Positions 5,241-12,921 of a stretch of 14,083 nt of DNA are shown here, one piece after another. The notes below the pieces were generated by a model that did no database searches, was not told the DNA's origin, and worked only from the letters and a program-made list of their open reading frames with translations. Location of the stretch: NCBI GenBank assembly GCA_019313105.1, contig JAFDBW010000059.1, positions 1-14,083 on the forward strand, written 5' to 3'. The first letter of the stretch is position 1. Every line of letters starts with the position of its first letter. This DNA is from Deltaproteobacteria bacterium (lineage in GTDB: Bacteria > Desulfobacterota > Desulfuromonadia > Desulfuromonadales > BM103). The position numbers were made by a program, and so were the translations under genes.

Positions 5241-7931
5241 TCAAGATTTTCCGCATCCCGCATCCCGCGTCCCACGTCCCGAAATCCCCTTCCCATACTT
5301 TCGCAACACATACGCCTTCTCATCTGCCAATGTCGCGACACGGTCATCGAGTCGCGCACCGAGCAGGTCATCGAGAATAGTCCGGAATTGAGGTCCTGGG
5401 AGGAACCCTAGGTTCTCCAGTTCGTGGCCGGTCAGTATCGGCTGGACAGTCCGCAGGTGCGTTATATAACGTGAAATCCATTGGCGCACCGACTCCTTTT
5501 TAGCTCTGGCCATCATCAACAGCAGGACTTCTGTTGACAAAGGCTGGAACCAACGATACAGACTGCTGTTGCGGGGTGGTCGAGTGCCGGGGTTGCGCCG
5601 CTCAAGTTGTCTCAAGATGCCGAGGGCCTTACTGCGCTGGTCGATCAAGATGTCACGATAACGTGGCATAATCTGCAGTCGCTCGCAGAGATTCCTTATG
5701 CCAGGACGATCCAGGACCGATGTGCAGACGAGGAAATAGCAAAGCCAGCGCTCACACGGTTGGCCGGTGTAAAGCAGATCATACCAGTCCATTGCCCGCC
5801 TCGCTTCATCGAAGAACCTGGCATAATCGACCTTCTTCGATAGTGCCGGATGCAAGGTACTGAGGACATTCATCTTGGCAAGCCGGGTTATTGCCGGCAG
5901 AGGCCGACGCTCATTTAATATCAGGTAAAGTTCCGTGAAAATGCGCTTGCCACTGACTTTGTCTAGCAGGCCAAGCCTCACGGCACTGGTCAGAAGATGC
6001 TCCGTCTGTTTGCCAATCTGGAAACCGAGACGCTGCTCGAAGCGGACCGCTCGAAATACCCGGGTCGGATCTTCGACAAAGCTGAGATTGTGCAACACGC
6101 GGATTGCCTTGTCGTCGATATCACGCTGACCACCATAGTAATCGAGCAACTCACCATAGGCTTCCTGGTTCAAGCTGATCGCCAGGGTGTTGATGGTGAA
6201 ATCCCGCCGGCTCAGGTCCATCTTGACCGAAGAATGCTCAATATCCGGCAAAGCACCGGGTTTCAAGTAGTACTCCATACGTGCCGATGCAATATCAACC
6301 TTGAAATCATCCGGATAGATGAGAACCGCGGTACCGAACTTGCGATGACAGCGGACCCTGCACCCGTGATCACCGGAAAAACGTTCGGCGAAAGCCACGC
6401 CATCTCCCTCAACGACAATATCAACATCAAGGTTTTCCTTGTTGAGCAGCATGTCCCGCACGAAGCCGCCGACAACAAACACCGCCACATTGAGCTCGTC
6501 GCCAATTTTGCCAAGTTGGGCGAGAATATCCTGAATCCGCGGGGGCAGGCGATTCCGTATCAGACGCTGGATCTGGCCCGACTTGTAGCTGCGTCCGCCC
6601 CTGCTGACCAGGCTGCGCTCTCCGGAACGTGGCGGTGTGCCAGCGCTGCTGGCCAGGTGACGCAGCAGATCGGTACGGGTCACTGCACCGACAAGTTTGC
6701 CCCCATCAACGACCGGAACGAAACGCTGATTGCTCTCGACGATCATCGACTTGAGGACGGCCACGGTCGTCTGGGGCGTGACCTGGTGGAAATCACTGGT
6801 CATGATCTCACCGACCGGCTGTTTCTGCAGACCGTGATAGACGGCCTTGTCGACCAGCTGCCGGGAGATAATCCCGACCACTTCCTGCTTGTTGACGACC
6901 GGCACCGTATTGATATTGAGTCGAGAAAGCACCTGGTGAGCGTCGGCAACCGTTTGATCGATCGTAACGGTCTTGACCGGCGTCGACATGAGGTGCAGAG
7001 CCTCCCATTGCGGCTGAACATGTTCCTGCAGAACCGTCGGCAACCGCTCAAGGACCTGGACCAGGGTCATATCGCGCACCGCACATGACGCAGCCGATGC
7101 GTGACCGCCACCGCCAAACTCGCTCATGATGTCACCGGCATGAACCTCCTTGAGCCGGGAACGGGCGACGATGAAGACCCGGCTTTCCATACGGATTATG
7201 ATGAACAGGACATCAAGGTTTTCCATGTCCTTGAGCTTGTGGGCCAGCGTGGCGATATCACCGACAAAATGGTCAACTGTAGCATGGGCGATAGCGATGT
7301 TGATGCCATGGATATTGAGGATGGTCCGGCTCGCGATCAGGTCGTTGAGCAGACGGACCTGTTCCGGGGTCAGCTCCTGGACGATCAGGTCGGCGACGAT
7401 ATTCAGGTTGGCTCCGTGCTCCAGAAGATAGGAAGCAGCTTGATAATCCCTGACCGTAGTCGTATGAAAGGTCAGGCTGCCGGTATCTTCGTAGAGGCCG
7501 AGCATCATCATGGTCGCTTCATCAGCAGAGACCTTGACCTGCTTCTGCATGAAGATGTGAGTCAAGACCGTGACGGTTGAACCGACCGGCTCGACAACCT
7601 CTAAAGAGCCTTTGAGGCTACCCTTCTTGACTGTGTGATGATCGTAGATATGGATATCGACACCGGGACGTTTGGCCACATCGGCGAAGGGGCCGATCCG
7701 GGAGGCCTGGCGGACATCGACCAAAATCAGGCGGGTTACGGCATCAAGGTCTATATCGCGAACCCTTTTGAAGCCGAAGGCATACTGGGCGCTGTTGAGG
7801 AAGAATTCGCGCAGGCTGCGCTCCTGGCCACCGGGAAAGACCATCTCGGCACCGGGATACAATCGCCTGGCAGCAATCATCGACCCGAGGCAGTCAAAAT
7901 CGGCGTTGATGTGGGTCGTGATGACGTCCAT
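5241..7931 (-). CDS. DHH-CBS-CBS-tRNA nucleotidyltransferase fusion (CCA- or A-adding type)
   Basis: This 896-residue, four-part cytosolic protein starts with a DHH phosphoesterase region (THINADFDCLGS 6-17, DHH 97-99, GGGGHASAA 273-281). Two CBS domains follow (about 312-367 and 373-428), which usually bind adenine nucleotides. Then comes a class II nucleotidyltransferase head: VVGGFVRD (486-493), catalytic DVD (502-504), RRDFTINTLA (575-584) and DPTRVFRAVRF (621-631). An RNA-binding body reaches about 880. The protein probably adds A or CCA to tRNA 3' ends. As I recall, the Aquifex A-adding enzyme has this same fused form and Geobacter has separate C- and A-adding enzymes, so A-adding is plausible but not shown. 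An AGGG precedes the ATG at short distance. The tail GRGTRDAGCGKS is encoded by a heptad repeat. It follows pyrD after a 99-bp repeat-filled gap. Confidence 0.93.
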   Translation of the reverse strand: MDVITTHINADFDCLGSMIAARRLYPGAEMVFPGGQERSLREFFLNSAQYAFGFKRVRDIDLDAVTRLILVDVRQASRIGPFADVAKRPGVDIHIYDHHTVKKGSLKGSLEVVEPVGSTVTVLTHIFMQKQVKVSADEATMMMLGLYEDTGSLTFHTTTVRDYQAASYLLEHGANLNIVADLIVQELTPEQVRLLNDLIASRTILNIHGINIAIAHATVDHFVGDIATLAHKLKDMENLDVLFIIIRMESRVFIVARSRLKEVHAGDIMSEFGGGGHASAASCAVRDMTLVQVLERLPTVLQEHVQPQWEALHLMSTPVKTVTIDQTVADAHQVLSRLNINTVPVVNKQEVVGIISRQLVDKAVYHGLQKQPVGEIMTSDFHQVTPQTTVAVLKSMIVESNQRFVPVVDGGKLVGAVTRTDLLRHLASSAGTPPRSGERSLVSRGGRSYKSGQIQRLIRNRLPPRIQDILAQLGKIGDELNVAVFVVGGFVRDMLLNKENLDVDIVVEGDGVAFAERFSGDHGCRVRCHRKFGTAVLIYPDDFKVDIASARMEYYLKPGALPDIEHSSVKMDLSRRDFTINTLAISLNQEAYGELLDYYGGQRDIDDKAIRVLHNLSFVEDPTRVFRAVRFEQRLGFQIGKQTEHLLTSAVRLGLLDKVSGKRIFTELYLILNERRPLPAITRLAKMNVLSTLHPALSKKVDYARFFDEARRAMDWYDLLYTGQPCERWLCYFLVCTSVLDRPGIRNLCERLQIMPRYRDILIDQRSKALGILRQLERRNPGTRPPRNSSLYRWFQPLSTEVLLLMMARAKKESVRQWISRYITHLRTVQPILTGHELENLGFLPGPQFRTILDDLLGARLDDRVATLADEKAYVLRKYGKGISGRGTRDAGCGKS
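5251..5280 (-). repeat. GGGACGC-type heptad tract at the 3' end of the fusion gene
   Basis: On the minus strand there are four near-identical 7-mers in register (GGGACGT, GGGACGC, then GGGATGC twice), followed by a partial unit and GGAAAAT up to the stop codon. It is the cleanest of the tracts. It is translated in the frame that reads Gly-Arg-Gly-Thr-Arg-Asp-Ala. Confidence 0.8.
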
Positions 7932-7943
7932 GGAAACCCTGCG

Positions 7944-8023
7944 GCTAGGTGTTGGGAACTGGGAGCTGATTAAGGTAACTTTACCATAGTATGTTTCCAG
8001 CCCCCAGCCCCAAGATTCCAGCC
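7944..8023. repeat. Paired heptad tracts between pyrD and the fusion gene
   Basis: There are two period-7 tracts in the 99-bp gap. One at 7997-8023 reads, on the plus strand, CCAGCCC twice, then CAAGATT and CCAGCCA. The other at 7944-7968 reads, on the minus strand, CAGCTCC, CAGTTCC, CAACACC, TAGCC. They therefore face each other as diverged inverted copies around a short AT-richer centre. No promoter or terminator is obvious between them. Confidence 0.55.
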
Positions 8024-8030
8024 ACGGCCT

Positions 8031-8972
8031 TTAAAGCCTGAGGCTGCCAATCAGTTCGTGGATATCCTTGATCCCTTCGTCTATACAGAATTCCTCGATC
8101 CCGTCGATAATCGTCTGTATGACCGACGGATCAACGAAATTGGCGGTACCGACCTGGACGGCCTTGGCGCCGACGATCAGGAATTCGAGAGCGTCCATGG
8201 GACGGGAGATGCCGCCGATGCCGATGACCGGGACCGAAACGGTCTGCACGACCTGGTGCACCATGCGCACGGCAATCGGGCGGATCGCCGGGCCCGAGAG
8301 ACCGCCGGTACGGTTGGCTATTCTCGGCTTACGAGTGTGGATATCCACCGACATGCCGGTGATCGTGTTGATGCAGGAGATCGCGTCCGCGCCGGCCTCT
8401 TCCACCGCTCGTGCGACAACCGTAATATCCGTGACATTCGGTGTCAGCTTGACGATCAGCGGCTTTTGCAAGTGTTTGCGCACCAGCGCGACAACTTCGC
8501 TGGCAGCCTTGGGGTCGGTACCGAAAACGATGCCGCCCTGCTTGACATTCGGGCAGGAGATATTCAGTTCTCCTGCGGCAATTTCCGGTATATCATTCAG
8601 GCGCTTTGCAACTTCGCCATACTCTTCCAAGCTGTTGCCGAAAAAGTTGGCGATGACCGGGGTGTTGAGGGTCCGGAGGAAGGGCATCTTGTGCTGGATG
8701 AACGCCTCGATGCCGACATTCTGCAAGCCGATGGCGTTGAGCATGCCACTGATCGTCTCGGCGATCCGCGGTGTCGGGTTGCCTGCCTTCGGTTTCAGGG
8801 ACAAGCCCTTGGTGACAATCGCACCGATCTTTTCCAGGTCCAGAAATGGCGCGTATTCTTCACCATAGCCAAAGGTACCGGAAGCCGGCATGACCGGGTT
8901 GCGCAACTTGATGCCGGCGATCTCAACCGCCATGCTGGGTTTTTTGACTGTTGTCCTGGTCGTTTCACTCAT
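8031..8972 (-). CDS. pyrD: Dihydroorotate dehydrogenase, class 1B catalytic subunit
   Basis: This enzyme oxidises dihydroorotate to orotate with FMN in pyrimidine synthesis. The 313-residue TIM-barrel protein shows NPVMPASGTFGYG (26-38 from this start), NAIGLQN for the flavin/substrate region, and ELNISCPNVKQGG with the catalytic base Cys140. Cysteine rather than serine marks class 1. The C-terminal FMN phosphate loops VIGIGGI and VGAKAVQVGTA are present. A PyrK gene directly upstream shows it is the NAD-linked 1B type. I chose the ATG at 8972, which shares its A with the TGA of pyrK and has a GGGGGGTG site upstream; a GTG at 8975 would add one residue. The overlap implies coupled translation of the two subunits. 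Confidence 0.97.
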   Translation of the reverse strand: MSETTRTTVKKPSMAVEIAGIKLRNPVMPASGTFGYGEEYAPFLDLEKIGAIVTKGLSLKPKAGNPTPRIAETISGMLNAIGLQNVGIEAFIQHKMPFLRTLNTPVIANFFGNSLEEYGEVAKRLNDIPEIAAGELNISCPNVKQGGIVFGTDPKAASEVVALVRKHLQKPLIVKLTPNVTDITVVARAVEEAGADAISCINTITGMSVDIHTRKPRIANRTGGLSGPAIRPIAVRMVHQVVQTVSVPVIGIGGISRPMDALEFLIVGAKAVQVGTANFVDPSVIQTIIDGIEEFCIDEGIKDIHELIGSLRL

Positions 8973-9826
8973 CACTCACACCCCCCGCAGCCATGACTCT
9001 GTGCCAGGGCATTCCAGTCGAGATACTGGGCTTTGAAAACCGGCCCGACCTTACATGTGCAGAGGTAACTCGGTCGCTCCTCGGTATGCCCTGCCCCTTT
9101 GACCACACAGCCGAGGCAGGCGCCAACTCCACACGCCATCGACTCTTCAAGGGAGACCTGCAAAGGCGTCTTGTTGGCTACGCATATATCACGCACGGCG
9201 CAGAGCATCGGCATCGGTCCGCAGGCAAAGACTTCAGCCTTGGGGAACTTCTGCAGCTTGCGCTCCAGGACCTTGGTCACCACCCCCTCTTCGCCAAGGC
9301 TGCCATCGTCGGTGGAGACATAGGTTTCAACACCGAGACGTTCGAATTCGGTTACCGCAAAGATATCGTCGCGCGTGCGGCCGCCCATCAGCAGACGGAC
9401 ATTGCAGCCTTTTTCAATCAATTCTCCAGCAAGCATGTAGAGGGGGACCAGGCCGATCCCGCCACCGACAAGAATCCTCTCGCCATCGCATGAAGGCGCG
9501 TCGAAACCGTTGCCGAGCGGGCCAAGCAGCTCCACCTTGTCTCCTTCGTGCAACTCCGCCATGATCGTCGTTCCCCGGCCGACGACTTTATAGACGATCT
9601 CGACAAACTCCTTGGGTGGCAGCCCATCACAGTCCGCCGGCAGGGAACCGGTGCGAAAGATGCCGAACGGTCGACGCAACAGCGGCGGCAGCGAGCGCTG
9701 CACGCGGAACATGACGAACTGCCCTGAATGGGCCGTCTCGCTGAAACCAGGCGCCAGAATCCGCATCCGGTAGTAACCGGGCGAGATCTCCTGGTTGGAT
9801 ATGATCTTGGTCCTGTAATTCTTCAT
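8972..9826 (-). CDS. pyrK: Dihydroorotate dehydrogenase electron-transfer subunit
   Basis: PyrK passes electrons from PyrD through a [2Fe-2S] cluster and FAD to NAD+. The 284 residues contain an FAD-binding barrel with RRPFGI (51-56) and the VGRGTTIM region (82-89), an NAD-binding Rossmann part with GGGIGLVPLY (121-130) and ACGPMPML (201-208), and the C-terminal cluster ligands Cys232, Cys237, Cys240 (CGVGACLGC) and Cys256 (YLCTC). The protein is slightly longer than usual (about 250-265). It ends in an unusual HGCGGCE, giving two more cysteines after the normal end. A strong AGGAGA lies upstream of the ATG. It sits 31 bases after rimI and overlaps pyrD by the stop/start codon, so it belongs to the same operon. 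Confidence 0.96.
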   Translation of the reverse strand: MKNYRTKIISNQEISPGYYRMRILAPGFSETAHSGQFVMFRVQRSLPPLLRRPFGIFRTGSLPADCDGLPPKEFVEIVYKVVGRGTTIMAELHEGDKVELLGPLGNGFDAPSCDGERILVGGGIGLVPLYMLAGELIEKGCNVRLLMGGRTRDDIFAVTEFERLGVETYVSTDDGSLGEEGVVTKVLERKLQKFPKAEVFACGPMPMLCAVRDICVANKTPLQVSLEESMACGVGACLGCVVKGAGHTEERPSYLCTCKVGPVFKAQYLDWNALAQSHGCGGCE

Positions 9827-9857
9827 CCGTGATATCTCTCCTGATCGGGACGCTGCC

Positions 9858-10436
9858 TTATTCGATCGCAGTATCCAGCTGGTATGTCATTAAGCAGGCG
9901 TCTTCACCGTCCGGGTAGTAAGCGGTTCGCCTGCCCGTGGCAACGAAGCCGAATCGTTGATAAAGCGCAATCGCCGGCGCATTGCCGGTGCGTACTTCCA
10001 GGCAGACCGAACTCAAGCCAGACCTGCGACTGCGTGCAATGGCATGCTGAAGCAGTCGGGCGGCAATCCCGCGACGGCGCATGCTTGGCAAGGTCGCCAG
10101 GTTCTGGATCTGCAATTCCCCGGCGATCAGCCAGGAACACAGGAAACCGGCGAGGACATCCCGGCACCAGTACAGGTCAATCTTCGCCACCGGGTTGACT
10201 AATTCGTCAGCAAAGTGCTGAATGCTCCACGAATCGCGCTGACTGGCAGATTCAAGCTGGCAGACAGCAGACAGGTCACCCCGGTTCATCGGTGCGATCC
10301 TGTGACCGTCGGGCAAATCAATGAGTTGATCATAGTGCTGCAAGGTTTTGCTTTCCACATCAGCCTGAATGTCAAAAGGTGATTCATAATAGGATACCGT
10401 TACCGGCCTGTAAAGAGTTGAAATCAATCCTCTCAA
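9858..10436 (-). CDS. rimI: Ribosomal protein S18 alanine N-acetyltransferase (GNAT)
   Basis: RimI acetylates the N-terminal alanine of ribosomal protein S18 in E. coli. The GNAT core starts near residue 44. It has the acetyl-CoA loop RRRGIAARLL (120-129) and the RimI-specific stretch from LEVRTGNAPAIALYQRFGF (146-164) to RRTAYYPDGEDACLM (169-183). The 192 residues exceed the usual 145-160 because of about 40 extra N-terminal residues. The TTG start at 10436 has GGAG six bases upstream, which supports the long form; an internal TTG or GTG near residues 27-32 could give a normal-length protein. It is the first gene of the minus-strand run, 109 bp from divergent purM. The gene is often near tsaB/tsaD, but neither is seen here. 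Another GNAT substrate cannot be excluded. Confidence 0.88.
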   Translation of the reverse strand: MRGLISTLYRPVTVSYYESPFDIQADVESKTLQHYDQLIDLPDGHRIAPMNRGDLSAVCQLESASQRDSWSIQHFADELVNPVAKIDLYWCRDVLAGFLCSWLIAGELQIQNLATLPSMRRRGIAARLLQHAIARSRRSGLSSVCLEVRTGNAPAIALYQRFGFVATGRRTAYYPDGEDACLMTYQLDTAIE

Positions 10437-10481
10437 GGTTCACTCCAGGTCGCAGATTACAGTTCTTTTAGTGCTTTGCGA

Positions 10482-10511
10482 TTGACAACCTGCAGGGGGG
10501 TGATTTATTTA
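10482..10511 (+). promoter_or_regulatory. Possible purM promoter in the rimI-purM divergent region
   Basis: A perfect TTGACA (10482-10487) is followed after 18 bp by TATTTA (10506-10511), a weak -10. TTTAAT slightly downstream is a better hexamer but is 20 bp away. The same TTGACA read backwards is TTGTCA, which could serve rimI, but its -10 spacing (21 bp to TGTAAT) is poor. The -35 is convincing, the -10 is not. Confidence 0.35.
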
Positions 10512-10545
10512 ATAGCGCTACCCTTTGCACACAAGGAGGCCAGTC

Positions 10546-11595
10546 GTGTCTGATCGTTCAAGCATGACCTATAAAGGCGCCGGCGTCGATATCGAAGCCG
10601 GCAACCGTTTCGTCGATATGATCAAGCCTCTGGTCAAGTCGACCAACCGCCCAGAAGTGCTTACCGATATCGGTGGTTTTGGCGGTTTGTTCTCTCTGAA
10701 CAAGGACAAATACCACTCACCGGTGCTTGTTTCATCGACTGATGGGGTCGGCACGAAACTGAAGCTTGCATTCCAGCTTGACCGACACAACACTGTGGGC
10801 ATAGATCTGGTTGCCATGTGTGTCAATGATGTCATCGTCCAGGGTGCCGAACCGCTGTTTTTCCTCGACTACCTGGCAACCGGCATGCTCGCACCGGAAA
10901 AAGCCGCTGAGATCGTCGAGGGGATTGCAGAAGGTTGCCGACAGGCAGGTTGTGCGCTGGTCGGTGGTGAAACAGCCGAACTGCCCGGTTTCTATAATGA
11001 CGGCGAATACGACCTTGCCGGATTCACGGTCGGTGTGGTTGACCGCGATGCCATCATCGACGGTTCCTCGATCCAGGTTGGTGAAGTGCTGATCGGCATC
11101 GCTTCAAACGGTTTGCACTCGAACGGTTATTCACTGGCCCGCAGGATTATCAGCGAACGACTGGAGGGCGGCCTTGAAACCGTACTGCCTGAGCTTGGCG
11201 AATCCCTCGGCGACGCGTTGCTGCGTCCAACCAGAATTTATGTCAAATCGATTCTCAACCTGCTGCGCGACTTCACGATTCAGGGCATGGCTCACATCAC
11301 CGGCGGCGGTTTGCTGGAGAATGTTCCAAGAATTTTACCGCGTCACTGCAAGGCGGTCATCCGTAAGGACGCCTGGCCGAAACCGCCGCTTTTCGAGATT
11401 TTGCGTGAAGCTGGCAATCTCGAGGAGAAAGAGCTGTTTCGCACGTTCAATTACGGCATCGGCATGGTCCTGGTGGTACACAAGGACGATGCAGATGACA
11501 TCCTGTCGCGCCTGTACGGCCTGGATGAGAAAGCCTACCTGATCGGTGAGATTGCCGCATGCGACGACGCGAGCGAGCAGGTTGAACTTGTTTAA
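10546..11595 (+). CDS. purM: Phosphoribosylformylglycinamidine cyclo-ligase (AIR synthetase)
   Basis: PurM makes AIR from FGAM with ATP, the fifth step of purine synthesis. The 349-residue protein tracks E. coli PurM almost end to end: SYKGAGVDIEAGN-like start, STDGVGTKLKLA (64-75), CVNDVIVQGAEPLFFLDY (92-109), GGETAE (140-145), and HITGGGLLENVPR with RTFNYGIGM in the C-terminal half. I chose the GTG at 10546 because AAGGAGG lies six bases before it and the product then starts like E. coli PurM; a TTG at 10525 would place the ribosome binding site inside the gene. It opens the plus-strand operon with purN, 55 bp away and with no terminator between. Confidence 0.98.
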   Translation: MSDRSSMTYKGAGVDIEAGNRFVDMIKPLVKSTNRPEVLTDIGGFGGLFSLNKDKYHSPVLVSSTDGVGTKLKLAFQLDRHNTVGIDLVAMCVNDVIVQGAEPLFFLDYLATGMLAPEKAAEIVEGIAEGCRQAGCALVGGETAELPGFYNDGEYDLAGFTVGVVDRDAIIDGSSIQVGEVLIGIASNGLHSNGYSLARRIISERLEGGLETVLPELGESLGDALLRPTRIYVKSILNLLRDFTIQGMAHITGGGLLENVPRILPRHCKAVIRKDAWPKPPLFEILREAGNLEEKELFRTFNYGIGMVLVVHKDDADDILSRLYGLDEKAYLIGEIAACDDASEQVELV

Positions 11596-11650
11596 CAACA
11601 AGCTCTGAGCTTTACACTGCAAGAATGATTAGACCTTCCGGAGTCATTCC

Positions 11651-12313
11651 ATGTCCAAAAAATTACGCATAGGGGTACTCGCCTCGGGTGGCGGGACCAA
11701 TCTGCAGTCGATCATTGACCGGTGCCAGGATGACAGCCTCGATGCCGAGATTGCCGTTGTCATCTGCAATAACCCGGGTGCCGGCGCACTGGAACGCGCT
11801 GCACAGGCCGGGATTGCCAACCGATGCATCAACCATCGTGACTTTTCCAGTCGCGGGGACTTCGATACCGCCGTCGTCAGTGCCTTGCAGGAATCCGGTG
11901 TCGAGCTTGTCGTTTTGGCCGGCTTCATGCGCATCATCACCCAGACATTCATCGACGCGTTTCCCGATCGCGTGATTAACATCCACCCCGCTCTGCTGCC
12001 TTCTTTTCCCGGTCTGCACGTCCAGCAACAGGCGATTGATTACGGTGCCCGCTTTTCCGGTTGCACTGTACATTTTGTCGACGGCGGTGTTGATACCGGC
12101 CCGATTCTCATCCAGGCGGTCGTACCGGTTCTCCAGGATGATACGGCGGAGACACTGGCCGCCCGCATCCTTGAACAGGAGCATAGAATCTATCCCCGGG
12201 CAATTCAGCTGATTGCTGAAAACCGGGTACACATCAATGGCCGACAGGTCTCCATTGACCCGGCCTGCCCAGCCAGTCGATCTGCAATTGTCAACCCGGC
12301 CCTGGAGGATTGA
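11651..12313 (+). CDS. purN: Phosphoribosylglycinamide formyltransferase (folate-dependent)
   Basis: PurN transfers a formyl group from 10-formyl-tetrahydrofolate to GAR, the third purine step. The 220 residues show the phosphate loop ASGGGTNLQ (11-19), the active-site block VINIHPALLPSFPG (108-121) with Asn110 and His112, and HFVDGGVDTGPI (141-152) with catalytic Asp148. The last 20 residues extend past the usual end of the family (about 190-212) with no motif. GGAG lies seven bases before the ATG. Its last codons contain the GGAGG that serves the next gene, whose ATG is two bases after the purN stop. Confidence 0.97.
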   Translation: MSKKLRIGVLASGGGTNLQSIIDRCQDDSLDAEIAVVICNNPGAGALERAAQAGIANRCINHRDFSSRGDFDTAVVSALQESGVELVVLAGFMRIITQTFIDAFPDRVINIHPALLPSFPGLHVQQQAIDYGARFSGCTVHFVDGGVDTGPILIQAVVPVLQDDTAETLAARILEQEHRIYPRAIQLIAENRVHINGRQVSIDPACPASRSAIVNPALED

Positions 12314-12315
12314 CG

Positions 12316-12789
12316 ATGAGCCGGGAATCTGCCAATGGCCACAAGGAGCCGATTCTGGTCAGCGCCTGCCTGCTCGGCCTGGCGACCCGTTACGACGGTA
12401 AAACCAAACGTTCCAAAGCCGTTATGGAATACCTGCAGGGAGAAAACCTGCTGCCGATACCGATCTGCCCGGAACAGCTCGCAGGCATGCCTACGCCACG
12501 CGAGAAAACCTTCTTCAAGTCCGGTAACGGACTCGATGTTCTCGCCGGTGAAGGACATGTTGTCTCTGAGTCCGGTGAATCGATGAACGACATCTTCTGT
12601 CGTGGCGCATCGATGGTCCTGCAGATCGGCCACTTGAGTAATTGTCGTCGTGCCTTACTCAAAGAGCGCAGTCCTTCCTGCGGCGTGCACCTGATTTATC
12701 GCGGCGAGGCCAGGGTGCCCGGCACTGGGGTCACCACGGCGCTACTGATCGAGGAAGGCTTCGAGGTTGTCTCGGAAGAGGATTTGTAA
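12316..12789 (+). CDS. DUF523 protein, TudS-like (probable thio-nucleobase desulfidase or related)
   Basis: This 157-residue protein is of the DUF523 family. Three motifs carry the invariant cysteines: VSACLLGLATRYDG (15-28, Cys18), ICPEQLAGMPTPR (50-62, Cys51) and KERSPSCG (116-123, Cys122). The 2-thiouracil desulfidase TudS belongs to this family and holds a [4Fe-4S] cluster on three such cysteines, removing sulfur from thiolated bases. Whether this member does so is inferred. Cys95 and Cys110 are extra. The ATG at 12316 has GGAGG seven bases upstream, inside the end of purN, and the two genes are separated by two bases, so translation is coupled. The position behind purM-purN fits a nucleobase-related task. 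Confidence 0.9.
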   Translation: MSRESANGHKEPILVSACLLGLATRYDGKTKRSKAVMEYLQGENLLPIPICPEQLAGMPTPREKTFFKSGNGLDVLAGEGHVVSESGESMNDIFCRGASMVLQIGHLSNCRRALLKERSPSCGVHLIYRGEARVPGTGVTTALLIEEGFEVVSEEDL

Positions 12790-12921
12790 ACCAGCAGACA
12801 GCAAGGCCGCAGCAACTCATTCCCCGGAATTAGCATTCATGATCGACGAACTTGCCCACCCATCTTTCGGCAGCAAGAGAATTCCGGCTGGTGGGAACTT
12901 GATTCCGCAAGGGCACCAACC

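Noticed and set aside
5997..7088. A 363-codon plus-strand frame opposite the DHH-CBS-nucleotidyltransferase gene
   Set aside because: It is the antisense shadow of a gene with clear domains; its own product shows no domain.
8058..8996. A 312-codon plus-strand frame opposite pyrD
   Set aside because: It is antisense to a gene with all class 1B PyrD motifs; the product is a low-complexity Asp/Arg/Gly/Ala-rich shadow.
12845..12900. A hairpin CCCACC...GGTGGG before the last gene as a terminator
   Set aside because: The stem is only 6 bp around a long loop and there is no T-run.
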